From NCBI GenBank assembly GCA_029212275.1, contig JARGOI010000167.1, forward strand, positions 1 through 6,040: a DNA stretch of 6,040 nucleotides. The letters are read 5' to 3'. Made by a program: the position numbers and the translations under genes. Shown here in pieces: positions 1-6,040 of the stretch. The DNA comes from Thalassolituus sp. (lineage in GTDB: Bacteria > Pseudomonadota > Gammaproteobacteria > Pseudomonadales > Oceanobacteraceae). The first letter of the stretch is position 1. Each line of letters begins with the position of its first letter. The notes beneath the pieces are model-generated. The model saw only the letters and a program-made list of their open reading frames with translations, was not told the origin of the DNA and searched no databases.

Positions 1-1
1 C

Positions 2-1051
2 GCCAACACTGAATTCACTTTTGGTGGCTTCATTAAACTCGATGCCATGTTGAGTGATTACTCAGATGGCGATGTGATTGATGGCTATGGCCGTGATTAC
101 TATGCGCCGTCCCAACTAGTATCAGGCACTGAACCGGATACCGCTGAATTGGATATGTCCGCTCGAAATTCGCGATTCAATTTCAAAACGGTTACAGATG
201 TTGAAAACGGCAAGTCGATTACTAGCTTTATTGAGCTGGATTTTTCTACCACAGCGGGTGGAAATGAAGTCGTTTCTAACTCTTATGTACCGCGCTTGCG
301 TCATGCATATATCACCTACGATAACGTATTAGTTGGTCAAACATGGTCTAACTTTATGAACGTCGGTGCTTTACCAGAAGTCGCTGACTTTATTGGACCA
401 AGCGAATCGACCGTTTTTATTCGCCAACCCCAAGTACGCTATACCATGGGCGATTTATCCGTCGCGTTGGAAAATCCACAAACTACAGGTGCAGGAGATT
501 CTGGTGATAACGGTATGTTTCCAGACCTTACAGCCAGCTACAAAATTAAAGCTAATAACATGGACTTAACGGCTGCACTTTTGGTTCGTCAGTTAAGCTA
601 CGACGGTCCAGTTAAGGGTGACGATGCCACGACCACAGGCTTTGGCGTTAACTTAGCCGGTAAAATCATGTTAGGACAAGACGATGTTAAATTCAGCGTC
701 ACCACGGGTACAGGCGTCGGTCGATACGTAGGTCTGGGCGCGGTCGCTGATGCTGCCTTGGTTAATGGTGACTTAGAGGCAAGCGAAACAACCGCAGGTT
801 TCATTGCTTATCGTCATCTCTGGAACAGCGAGTGGCGCTCGAGTGCGGTATACGGCGTGTTGTCAGCAGATTACGATAACGCGGTAACGACGGGTGTTAC
901 AGATGCATCCAGTGTACGCGTCAATATTTTACGTTCGCCCGTGAAAGCATTAACTTATGGTGCGGAGTACAGCATTGCCAAAGTCGAGCGTGTCGGCGGA
1001 GATGACGTAACAATGAACCGTATTCAATTCACCACTAAGTATGCGTTCTAG
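2..1051 (+). CDS. DcaP-like outer membrane porin, C-terminal part (5'-truncated by window edge)
   Basis: This is the C-terminal 349 codons of an outer-membrane beta-barrel porin of the DcaP-like family, known from Acinetobacter as a trimeric channel for small organic anions. The reading frame is open to the left edge: the codons before the Met at 47 read ANTEFTFGGFIKLDA, a typical first barrel strand, so that Met is internal and the real start, signal peptide and usual N-terminal coiled coil lie outside the window. Family-like stretches seen are GFIKLDAMLSDYSDGD, ARNSRFNF, SNSYVPRLRHAYITYDN, GQTWSNFMNVGALPE, DFIGPSESTVFIRQPQVRY and SVALENPQTT. The protein ends in FTTKYAF; a terminal Phe preceded by alternating hydrophobic residues is the usual barrel-assembly signal. 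It is transcribed toward the ccm operon and shares a terminator region with it; no functional link to cytochrome c maturation is apparent. Family assignment is by recognised motifs; the substrate is unknown. Confidence 0.85.
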   Translation, partial: ANTEFTFGGFIKLDAMLSDYSDGDVIDGYGRDYYAPSQLVSGTEPDTAELDMSARNSRFNFKTVTDVENGKSITSFIELDFSTTAGGNEVVSNSYVPRLRHAYITYDNVLVGQTWSNFMNVGALPEVADFIGPSESTVFIRQPQVRYTMGDLSVALENPQTTGAGDSGDNGMFPDLTASYKIKANNMDLTAALLVRQLSYDGPVKGDDATTTGFGVNLAGKIMLGQDDVKFSVTTGTGVGRYVGLGAVADAALVNGDLEASETTAGFIAYRHLWNSEWRSSAVYGVLSADYDNAVTTGVTDASSVRVNILRSPVKALTYGAEYSIAKVERVGGDDVTMNRIQFTTKYAF

Positions 1052-1100
1052 GATTAATAACTTGTGGTGATGTATATGTTGCCACGAAATTTAAACATCT

Positions 1101-1156
1101 AAAAATGAAAAGCCCGATCGTGTTCAATTAATAATGAACACGACCGGGCTTTTTTT
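1101..1156. terminator. Bidirectional Rho-independent terminator between porin and ccmI
   Basis: A 16-bp inverted repeat (arms 1111-1126 and 1135-1150, 8-nt loop attaataa) sits in the 126-bp gap between the convergent genes. On the plus strand the stem is followed by seven T (1150-1156), ending porin transcripts. On the minus strand the A-rich run 1101-1110 becomes a U-rich tail (TTTCATTTTT), ending ccm transcripts. The only imperfection pairs A1117 with C1144; it is a mismatch in the plus-strand RNA but a G-U wobble in the minus-strand RNA, so the hairpin is fully paired for the ccm transcript while the plus-strand copy has the cleaner U-tract. Confidence 0.9.
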
Positions 1157-1177
1157 ATTAAAACGATTTAGATCGTC

Positions 1178-2455
1178 TTATTGTATTTGCTGATCAATCA
1201 TCAAACTCAAAGGCGCTGAACCTTCAGTGGGAATGCCTTGCAGCTGCGCTTGCCAATCACCGGACTGCGCCATGGGTTGTCCAGAATTTGAGACTCGAGC
1301 GGTCACAGTGACCTGTTTAACCGAGCTTAAATTAACCCCAGCTGCCATCGCCATGCTGTCATCCAAGATCACAGTGGTTGGCAGTTCAGATAAGGTCATG
1401 CGTTTAACCGCCAACGGCATCGGTGGTCCTTGTTCAGCTCGAGCCAAGACAAACACTATAGTACTGGGGCTTGCCTGTTGGCGAACTTCAGAGGTCACAT
1501 CCACCGCCACTTCAATACGAGCGTTAGAAGACACTGCGGTCTGCGCTTGAGACTCTGGCAATTGGCGATTACCCGTTTCTAACCACGTTAAATCCACCGC
1601 TTTATTTTGCGCTTCTAACTCAGTCGCTGCACGACGAATACCATTTTCTAGGGCCATTGCTTCCATGCCTTGTGGCAGTTGCGACCAAAGCACTCGCCAA
1701 TGTTCGATGGCTTTTTCATAATAGCCCAACTCGAAGGCTAAAATACCAGCTAAGCCTAGGGTTTGTCGCTGATTAGGTACTAATGCCAATGCCGAGGTAG
1801 CATCACGGTAAAGACTGTCGCTGGCTTGTTGATCGGTGGCAAAAAAGCGCGCCTGAGTCATTAAGGTCATAATGGCCGCACGATCCGCGGTATGCTCGGC
1901 GGGCAATTGACTCAGCAGTTGTTTGTACACTAGTGCCGCTTCATTAAACTTGCCTTCGGCTTGCAACATGCGTCCATAAAAATAGGGCCACTCAATATTT
2001 TCTGGTGCACGATCCGTGGCTTTGCCTAAACGTTCAATCAACTCTTGTGATTCAAGTTCACTCAGCTCAGCGTTGGTCGAATAACCCAATAATTCAGAAG
2101 TTCGTAACTCGTTACTGGCACCCCAGAATTGATACAATGCATACGTTGTTCCAAGCACTATGATGAGCATCAATAGCGTAAAGACACGACGTTGTTTGGG
2201 TTTGTCTGTCAGAAGTGCTCCTTGGGCCGCTTCGGTGGTTTGCAATAACTCTCGATCTAACTCCAAACGCAATTCTGCTTTTTCTGAATCGCTAAATTCC
2301 ATACTGTCGATGTCGATAACGCGTTCTTGATATAGACGAAGATTTTCACCTTGTTGCACTTCGTCGGGACGCTTGGCAGACACTGGCTGACGCAGTGCCG
2401 GTAAGGCAAAAACAACGATAAGTAAAATCGCTAAAATACTTAAACCAATGATCAT
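1178..2455 (-). CDS. ccmI: CcmI, c-type cytochrome biogenesis TPR protein (apocytochrome chaperone)
   Basis: CcmI is an inner-membrane protein that captures apocytochrome c in the periplasm and presents it to the CcmF/CcmH ligase. The 425-residue protein begins with a membrane segment (about 2-22), then a charged cytoplasmic loop (about 23-90) containing LYQERVIDID and an amphipathic acidic helix, then a second membrane segment (about 91-111). A long periplasmic part follows, with TPR-like helices around 155-185 (WPYFYGRMLQAEGKF) and 231-262 (GILAFELGYYEKAIEHW), then a C-terminal beta-rich domain from about 312 (IEVAVDV, TIVFVLARAEQGPPMPLAV), as in the CcmI family. It is the last gene of the operon. 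Its ATG overlaps the ccmH stop by 4 nt, and AAGGA at 2465-2469 lies 9 nt upstream. In E. coli the equivalent domain is fused to CcmH; here it is separate, as in Pseudomonas and Rhodobacter. The terminator at 1101-1156 follows directly. Confidence 0.93.
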   Translation of the reverse strand: MIIGLSILAILLIVVFALPALRQPVSAKRPDEVQQGENLRLYQERVIDIDSMEFSDSEKAELRLELDRELLQTTEAAQGALLTDKPKQRRVFTLLMLIIVLGTTYALYQFWGASNELRTSELLGYSTNAELSELESQELIERLGKATDRAPENIEWPYFYGRMLQAEGKFNEAALVYKQLLSQLPAEHTADRAAIMTLMTQARFFATDQQASDSLYRDATSALALVPNQRQTLGLAGILAFELGYYEKAIEHWRVLWSQLPQGMEAMALENGIRRAATELEAQNKAVDLTWLETGNRQLPESQAQTAVSSNARIEVAVDVTSEVRQQASPSTIVFVLARAEQGPPMPLAVKRMTLSELPTTVILDDSMAMAAGVNLSSVKQVTVTARVSNSGQPMAQSGDWQAQLQGIPTEGSAPLSLMIDQQIQ

Positions 2456-2949
2456 TGCGATCCATCCTTTTTAGCAGACGTCGGGTGCGTTGATGTTAAC
2501 AAACGCTTTAATCGAGCTTCTTCTTGCTCACTAAGTCCTGCCGAAGTTGCCTGGCGGCGGCGAAGGTTAAATATCAATATTAGGCCCAATACAAAAAGGA
2601 TGGCAGGGCCACCCCATAACAATAAAGTATCTGCACGAAACTCTGGGGTGTAGCGCACAAAATCACCATAGCGCGCCACCAAATGATCGACAATTTCGTC
2701 ATCTGATTTACCGTCTTGCATTAATTCGTACACCTTAGAACGCAAATCAGAAGCGATGGGCGAATTAGAATCGGCGAGGTTTTGATTTTGACATTTCGGG
2801 CAGCGTAAATTTTCCGACAAATGATTAAAACGTTGCGTATCTTCAATATTATCAAAGGTGTATTTGTAACCTTCCACCACCGCCCAAGCAGGTGAGATGA
2901 AAAGAATAGAGAGCAACAGCGTGAATCGAATAGCATTTAAAATGATCAT
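2452..2949 (-). CDS. ccmH: CcmH, periplasmic thiol-disulfide oxidoreductase of heme ligation
   Basis: CcmH acts with CcmG to keep the cysteines of the apocytochrome heme-binding motif reduced and forms part of the ligation complex with CcmF and CcmI. The 165-residue protein has a Sec signal peptide (1-23, ending AWA before VVEGYKY), a periplasmic three-helix domain carrying the family signature LRCPKCQNQ (48-56, active cysteines C50 and C53), the conserved stretch ADSNSPIASDLR, and VARYGDFVRYTPEF near residues 91-104. A single membrane segment follows (about 108-129), ending in LRRR, then a charged cytoplasmic tail with SEQEEARLKRLL. It is the short, unfused form, without the TPR domain found in the E. 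coli fusion. The start ATG overlaps the ccmG stop (ATGA, 2946-2949); AAGG at 2957-2960 lies 7 nt upstream. The stop overlaps the ccmI start in the same way, so translational coupling is likely. Confidence 0.95.
   Translation of the reverse strand: MIILNAIRFTLLLSILFISPAWAVVEGYKYTFDNIEDTQRFNHLSENLRCPKCQNQNLADSNSPIASDLRSKVYELMQDGKSDDEIVDHLVARYGDFVRYTPEFRADTLLLWGGPAILFVLGLILIFNLRRRQATSAGLSEQEEARLKRLLTSTHPTSAKKDGSQ
2465..2469 (-). promoter_or_regulatory. Ribosome binding site of ccmI (inside ccmH)
   Basis: The minus strand reads AAGGA, 9 nt before the ccmI ATG at 2455-2453, within the Lys-Lys-Asp codons near the end of ccmH. It supports the start that gives the complete first membrane segment. 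Confidence 0.65.
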
Positions 2950-3467
2950 TTCATTGCCTTAAAGTCAGCTTCGAGGGTTTGCCATACCCGAGGATTTAAA
3001 TCACCCACGTGTTTGCCGCGAATAATGCCCTGACTGTCTACCAAAAAGGTTTCTGGTGCGCCATAAACGCCTAGTTCCAATCCCAGCATGCCGCTAGGAT
3101 CCGATAAGTTGTAGTCGTAAGGGTTTCCTAATTGCTCCAACCAAGCACGTGCTTTATCGCTATCGTCTTTGTAATTGATGCCGACAATGCGGATACCTTC
3201 GGCCGACAATTGATTTAAAAACTGATGCTCAGATTTACAAGTTGGACACCAGGTGGCCCAAACATTTACCAGCGCTGGCTGGCCTTTTAAATCGTCGGTG
3301 GTTAACACGCGGCCATCTTCCACTACGCCTAATTCGAAGGTAGGAAAAGCTTTGCCGATAAGAGGCGAAGGCAAGGTCGATTTATCTTCTTTGCCCAATC
3401 CCACCCAAAAAATGCCCCCCATCAATATAAAAATGACTAAGGGTAGAAATAATAACGGACGCTTCAT
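2946..3467 (-). CDS. ccmG: CcmG/DsbE, membrane-anchored periplasmic thioredoxin
   Basis: CcmG (also called DsbE) is a thioredoxin-fold reductant that receives electrons from the membrane protein DsbD/CcdA and reduces apocytochrome c or CcmH disulfides. The 173-residue protein has an uncleaved N-terminal anchor (about 3-24), a periplasmic domain starting near LIGKAFPTFEL (36-46), the active site WCPTC (73-77, redox cysteines C74 and C77) within VNVWATWCPTC, the acidic-loop region GINYKDD (96-102), and the cis-proline motif GVYGAPET (133-140, P138) that distinguishes CcmG from general thioredoxins. The length is normal for the family. The start overlaps the ccmF stop by 4 nt; AAGGGG at 3475-3480 lies 7 nt upstream and is encoded within the last codons of ccmF. 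No missing residue or frameshift is seen. Confidence 0.96.
   Translation of the reverse strand: MKRPLLFLPLVIFILMGGIFWVGLGKEDKSTLPSPLIGKAFPTFELGVVEDGRVLTTDDLKGQPALVNVWATWCPTCKSEHQFLNQLSAEGIRIVGINYKDDSDKARAWLEQLGNPYDYNLSDPSGMLGLELGVYGAPETFLVDSQGIIRGKHVGDLNPRVWQTLEADFKAMK
2957..2960 (-). promoter_or_regulatory. Ribosome binding site of ccmH (inside ccmG)
   Basis: The minus strand reads AAGG, 7 nt before the ccmH ATG at 2949-2947. It is a short match, so initiation probably also relies on ribosomes terminating at the overlapping ccmG stop. Confidence 0.55.
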
Positions 3468-5536
3468 GCTCCAACCCCTTTGGGAAATCGAGGTGAATTC
3501 GGTTGCTGTGCAGATGAATCCTTAAAAGGAGAATCATCGGCTTCATCTAAAGGTAAGTTGTCTTGAGAATTTACTTTAGAAGTACGACGACGATAACGCT
3601 TATCCATGACCGCCAAGATACCGCCAATGGCCATAAATATCGCGCCCAACCAAACCCAACGCATAAAAGGTTTCACTTGTAAGCGTACGCCCCAAGCACC
3701 ATTCGGTAAGGGCTCACCCAGAGACACATATAGATCGCGCCATAAATTCACGTCGATGTCTGCTTCTGTCATGACATTATTACGCACCGGATAGCGACGT
3801 TTTTCGGGCTTGAGTTCGCTAATCACTTTATTGCCTTGATAGACAATAATCGTCGCACCATCAGCAACAAAATTTGGACCTTTAATGCCATGCGCCTCAA
3901 CAAATTCAAAACGGTAATCACCCAATTGTTGGCTATCACCCGGCGCCATACGGACCGATTCTTCGATACTATAGTTAGCCACCATAGTAATACCGATCAC
4001 CGTCACCGCCACACCAATGTGCGCTAAAAACATGCCCCAATAACTCATACTGAGTGAGCGCAGGCGACGAATTTTTCCTTGGGATTTATGCCAAGCATCG
4101 GCACACATCGCCAAAATTACCCACAACGCCATGGCCAACCCAAGCACCACACTGCCATTGACTTTGTCTTCGATAAGATATGGGATAAGTACCGCCCAAA
4201 TCAGCGCTACTAAAGCCGCAACCGAGGACAATCCAAATAAACGACCGAGTAAATCTTTCTTCCAACGCACCATAGAGCCCAACCCTAAGATCAAAGTTAA
4301 GCCGCCAGTTAAAGGAACAAACATCGAGTTAAACCACGCCGGCCCTACGGATAATTTGCCATAGCCCAAAAAGTCGTAGACGAGCGGATATAAAGTGCCG
4401 ATAAGAACGGCCAACGCCAGTACCACAAGCACTAAGTTATTTAACAGCAAAAACGTTTCCCGCGAGACCCATTGATAACGTCCAACAGATGACACAGTCG
4501 GTGCTTTAATGGCGAATAACAACAACGAGCCGCCGACACAAATCCCCAGTAATGCCAAAATAAATACGCCACGTTCAGGGTCTGAAGCAAACGCATGCAC
4601 CGACGTTAATACACCCGAACGAACCAAGAATGTGCCAAGTAAGCTCAAGGAGAATGCAAAGATTGCCAAAAGTACCGTCCAGCTTTTAAACAGGCCGCGT
4701 TTTTCGGTCACCGCCAACGAATGGATAAGTGCGGTGGCCACTAACCATGGCATTAATGACGCGTTTTCTACCGGATCCCAGAACCACCAGCCGCCCCAAC
4801 CAAGTTCGTAATATGCCCACCAGCTGCCTAAGGCGATACCCACCGTTAAAAAGACCCAAGCCGCCGTTGTCCAAGGACGTGACCAACGTGCCCAAGCCGC
4901 ATCTAAGCGACCACTTAACAAGGCTGCTAAGGCAAAGGAAAACGCCACGGACAAACCGACATAACCCATATAAAGCGTGGGTGGATGCACAATCAAACCA
5001 AAGTCTTGCAGTAATGGATTAAGGTCTCCCCCATTTTGCGGAGGAGACGGCAAAATTCGAGTAAAAGGATTGGAGGTTTCTAGGGTAAATAAAATAAAAC
5101 CAACCGAGATCAGGCCCATAATCCCCAGCACGCGCGCGACCATATCCAATGGCAAAGAACGACTGAGTACAGCGACCGCTAACCCCCAGCAAGCGAGCAT
5201 GGTAATCCACAGTAATAAAGAGCCCTCGTGAGCACCCCACACCGCACTGACTTTGAAAGGAGTTGGTAATAAGGTATTGCTATTGGCTGCGACGTACGCG
5301 ACGGAAAAATCATCCACCAAGAAACATCCCGTTAATGCAAACAAACTCACCAACAAAAATATCGCTTGGCCCAAGGCCAAAGGTCGCGCGTATTGCATCA
5401 TCCAATATTGATTGCGCTGAACACCGACAAAAGGAACGATGGACTGCAATACCGCAAGTACAAAGGCAATAATAAGGGCCAGTTGACCAAATTCTGGCAA
5501 GTAACTGACAAAGCTACTTAACATTGATTCATTCAT
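3464..5536 (-). CDS. ccmF: CcmF, heme lyase subunit of cytochrome c maturation
   Basis: CcmF is the integral membrane heme-handling protein that takes heme from holo-CcmE and ligates it to apocytochrome c, and it holds a structural heme b. The 690-residue protein shows about 15 hydrophobic segments. The tryptophan-rich WWD motif is at about 238-258, including WGGWWFWDPVEN. Four conserved histidines are present: H184 (in HPPTLYMGY), H272 (IHSLAVTEKRG), H314 (TSVHAFASDP) and H506 (FLAHIGV). By alignment from memory these correspond to E. coli H173, H261, H303 and H491, i.e. the two periplasmic heme-site and two membrane heme b ligands. A periplasmic loop of about 100 residues (521-625) precedes the last membrane segment (626-645). 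The start at 5536 is favoured by GGAGG at 5546-5550 with 9-nt spacing; M5 (5524) is the alternative. The last ~43 residues form a polar Ser/Pro/Asp-rich tail. It overlaps ccmE by 8 nt and ccmG by 4 nt. Confidence 0.97.
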   Translation of the reverse strand: MNESMLSSFVSYLPEFGQLALIIAFVLAVLQSIVPFVGVQRNQYWMMQYARPLALGQAIFLLVSLFALTGCFLVDDFSVAYVAANSNTLLPTPFKVSAVWGAHEGSLLLWITMLACWGLAVAVLSRSLPLDMVARVLGIMGLISVGFILFTLETSNPFTRILPSPPQNGGDLNPLLQDFGLIVHPPTLYMGYVGLSVAFSFALAALLSGRLDAAWARWSRPWTTAAWVFLTVGIALGSWWAYYELGWGGWWFWDPVENASLMPWLVATALIHSLAVTEKRGLFKSWTVLLAIFAFSLSLLGTFLVRSGVLTSVHAFASDPERGVFILALLGICVGGSLLLFAIKAPTVSSVGRYQWVSRETFLLLNNLVLVVLALAVLIGTLYPLVYDFLGYGKLSVGPAWFNSMFVPLTGGLTLILGLGSMVRWKKDLLGRLFGLSSVAALVALIWAVLIPYLIEDKVNGSVVLGLAMALWVILAMCADAWHKSQGKIRRLRSLSMSYWGMFLAHIGVAVTVIGITMVANYSIEESVRMAPGDSQQLGDYRFEFVEAHGIKGPNFVADGATIIVYQGNKVISELKPEKRRYPVRNNVMTEADIDVNLWRDLYVSLGEPLPNGAWGVRLQVKPFMRWVWLGAIFMAIGGILAVMDKRYRRRTSKVNSQDNLPLDEADDSPFKDSSAQQPNSPRFPKGVGA
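3475..3480 (-). promoter_or_regulatory. Ribosome binding site of ccmG (inside ccmF)
   Basis: The minus strand reads AAGGGG, 7 nt before the ccmG ATG at 3467-3465. It is encoded by the Lys-Gly codons near the CcmF C-terminus. A closer GGAG (3469-3472) leaves only 1 nt of spacing and is unlikely to be used. Confidence 0.65.
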
Positions 5537-5996
5537 AGGACGCTGCCTCCATCATGGCTTTGCGACCTTCTTTATCCGCTTTTTCTAATGCTTCTTTTAC
5601 CTCTGGCGGCATGTATTCTTCATCATGCTTCGCGAGTACTTCGGACGCGATGAATTGGCCATCCGCGTTCAATTGTCCCATCGCCACAATGCCCTGCCCC
5701 TCGCGGAAAAGATCCGGCAGAATACCGTCATAACTAATGCTCACTTGCGCTTGGTTATCGGTGACTACAAAAGTCGCCCCCAGACCGTTATCAAAACGAA
5801 CAACGCTGCCGTTCATGACCAAACCACCAGCACGAATAGTGCGACCTTGCGGCGCCTCACCGCTGGCGATTTGTGTGGGCGTATAAAACAAATTGATGTT
5901 GCTCGACAATGAATACGTCGCTAAGCCAACGGCGATGGCGACCGCAGCCACCAACAATAAAACGATCTTAAGCCGTTGTTTTCGTACTGGATGCAT
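5529..5996 (-). CDS. ccmE: CcmE, periplasmic heme chaperone
   Basis: CcmE binds heme covalently through a histidine in the periplasm, after loading by CcmC with release driven by the CcmAB ATPase, and delivers it to CcmF. The 155-residue protein has a short positively charged cytoplasmic N-terminus (MHPVRKQRLK), one membrane anchor (about 11-29), an OB-fold periplasmic domain with YTPTQIASGEAP (38-49), RAGGLVMNGSV (55-65) and the ISYDGILPDLFREGQGIVAMG stretch (87-107), then the heme site LAKHDEEYMPPEV (121-133). H124 and Y128 correspond to E. coli H130 (covalent heme link) and Y134 (axial ligand). This is the classical His-type CcmE, not the Cys variant. A charged, flexible C-terminus follows. 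The start is supported by GGGAG at 6004-6008, 7 nt upstream. The gene begins inside the end of ccmD (29-nt overlap) and ends 8 nt inside ccmF. Confidence 0.97.
   Translation of the reverse strand: MHPVRKQRLKIVLLLVAAVAIAVGLATYSLSSNINLFYTPTQIASGEAPQGRTIRAGGLVMNGSVVRFDNGLGATFVVTDNQAQVSISYDGILPDLFREGQGIVAMGQLNADGQFIASEVLAKHDEEYMPPEVKEALEKADKEGRKAMMEAASYE
5546..5550 (-). promoter_or_regulatory. Ribosome binding site of ccmF (decides the start)
   Basis: The minus strand reads GGAGG, 9 nt before the ATG at 5536-5534. The site lies inside the last codons of ccmE. It favours the MNESM start over the in-frame Met four codons later, for which the spacing would be 21 nt. Confidence 0.75.
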
Positions 5997-6040
5997 TTTG
6001 AGACTCCCGGCGCAGGCGTTGTGCCTGTTCTTTTAGTAGT
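5968..6040 (-). CDS. ccmD: CcmD, C-terminal end (5'-truncated by window edge)
   Basis: CcmD is a very small single-span membrane protein that holds CcmC and holo-CcmE together with the CcmAB transporter and helps release heme-loaded CcmE. Reading the minus strand from 6039 gives LLKEQAQRLRRESQNASST followed by KTTA and a TAA stop at 5968-5970. The basic, Gln/Arg-rich cytoplasmic tail is typical of CcmD, and its place immediately before ccmE is the canonical operon position. Only 23 codons are visible; the membrane segment and start lie beyond the right edge. The frame differs from that of ccmE and continues 29 nt into it, so this is a true out-of-frame overlap rather than a fusion. The identification rests on position and tail composition. 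Confidence 0.8.
   Translation of the reverse strand, partial: LLKEQAQRLRRESQNASSTKTTA
6004..6008 (-). promoter_or_regulatory. Ribosome binding site of ccmE (inside ccmD)
   Basis: The minus strand reads GGGAG, 7 nt before the ccmE ATG at 5996-5994. It is embedded in the ccmD codons for Arg-Arg-Glu, so the coding and initiation signals share the same bases. Confidence 0.75.

Noticed and set aside
598..804. 68-codon minus-strand ORF inside the porin gene
   Set aside because: It is antisense to well-conserved porin codons. The Pro/Thr/Ala-rich translation has no recognisable domain.
1052..1100. Possible small hairpin (GTGG/CCAC) after the porin stop
   Set aside because: Only about 4 bp pair across a loop of more than 10 nt, with no conserved context, so it was not called as a structure or RNA gene.
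1161..1180. Small inverted repeat ACGAT/ATCGT next to the ccmI stop
   Set aside because: The stem is only 5 bp with a 4-nt loop and is likely to occur by chance. The strong hairpin 20 bp further on explains termination.
1227..1550. 107-codon plus-strand ORF rich in Cys near its start
   Set aside because: It lies wholly antisense to ccmI, has no ribosome binding site or family resemblance that I recognise, and its Cys codons are reverse complements of Ala/Gln-rich CcmI codons.
4509..5231. Several plus-strand ORFs of 84-100 codons opposite ccmF
   Set aside because: They are antisense shadows of a long, strongly conserved membrane protein gene. The translations are basic, Pro/Asn/Thr-rich and overlap each other, which is typical of non-coding frames.
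1..6040. Search for mobile elements, CRISPR repeats, tRNA or rRNA, or an undescribed system
   Set aside because: No repeat arrays, terminal inverted repeats, transposase-like ORFs or RNA gene signatures were seen by eye. The window is a core metabolic operon plus a porin, almost fully explained by known genes.

Overview
The window contains most of a System I (Ccm) cytochrome c maturation operon on the minus strand, with the end of an outer-membrane porin gene converging on it from the plus strand. The encoded families (unfused CcmH and CcmI, CcmG/DsbE thioredoxin, DcaP-type porin) point to a gammaproteobacterium outside the enteric bacteria. A marine Oceanospirillales/Marinobacter/Acinetobacter-like lineage would fit, but this is inferred from protein resemblance only and the genus cannot be fixed from this sequence.

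Layout from left to right: (1) positions 2-1051, plus strand, the C-terminal 349 codons of a DcaP-like trimeric porin whose true start lies outside the window; (2) positions 1052-1177, a short convergent intergenic region holding a strong hairpin terminator that can serve both strands; (3) positions 1178-6040, minus strand, ccmI, ccmH, ccmG (dsbE), ccmF, ccmE and the 3' end of ccmD. Read in the direction of transcription the order is D-E-F-G-H-I, the canonical end of a ccmABCDEFGHI operon. ccmA, ccmB, ccmC and the operon promoter are presumably beyond the right edge.

The ccm genes are very tightly packed. ccmD overlaps ccmE by 29 nt, ccmE overlaps ccmF by 8 nt, and ccmF/ccmG, ccmG/ccmH and ccmH/ccmI each overlap by the 4-nt ATGA arrangement. 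Each downstream gene still carries a recognisable Shine-Dalgarno sequence inside the end of the preceding gene. All diagnostic residues are present: the heme-binding His124 and Tyr128 in CcmE, the WWD motif and four conserved histidines in CcmF, WCPTC in CcmG, and LRCPKC in CcmH.

Working model from family knowledge: CcmE carries heme covalently in the periplasm, after loading by CcmABCD. CcmG and CcmH keep the apocytochrome CXXCH cysteines reduced, CcmI holds the apocytochrome through its TPR domain, and CcmF with CcmH performs the ligation. Nothing here looks like an undescribed system. The most useful observations are structural details: the unlisted ccmD end, the asymmetric bidirectional terminator, the nested overlaps and the CcmF C-terminal tail.
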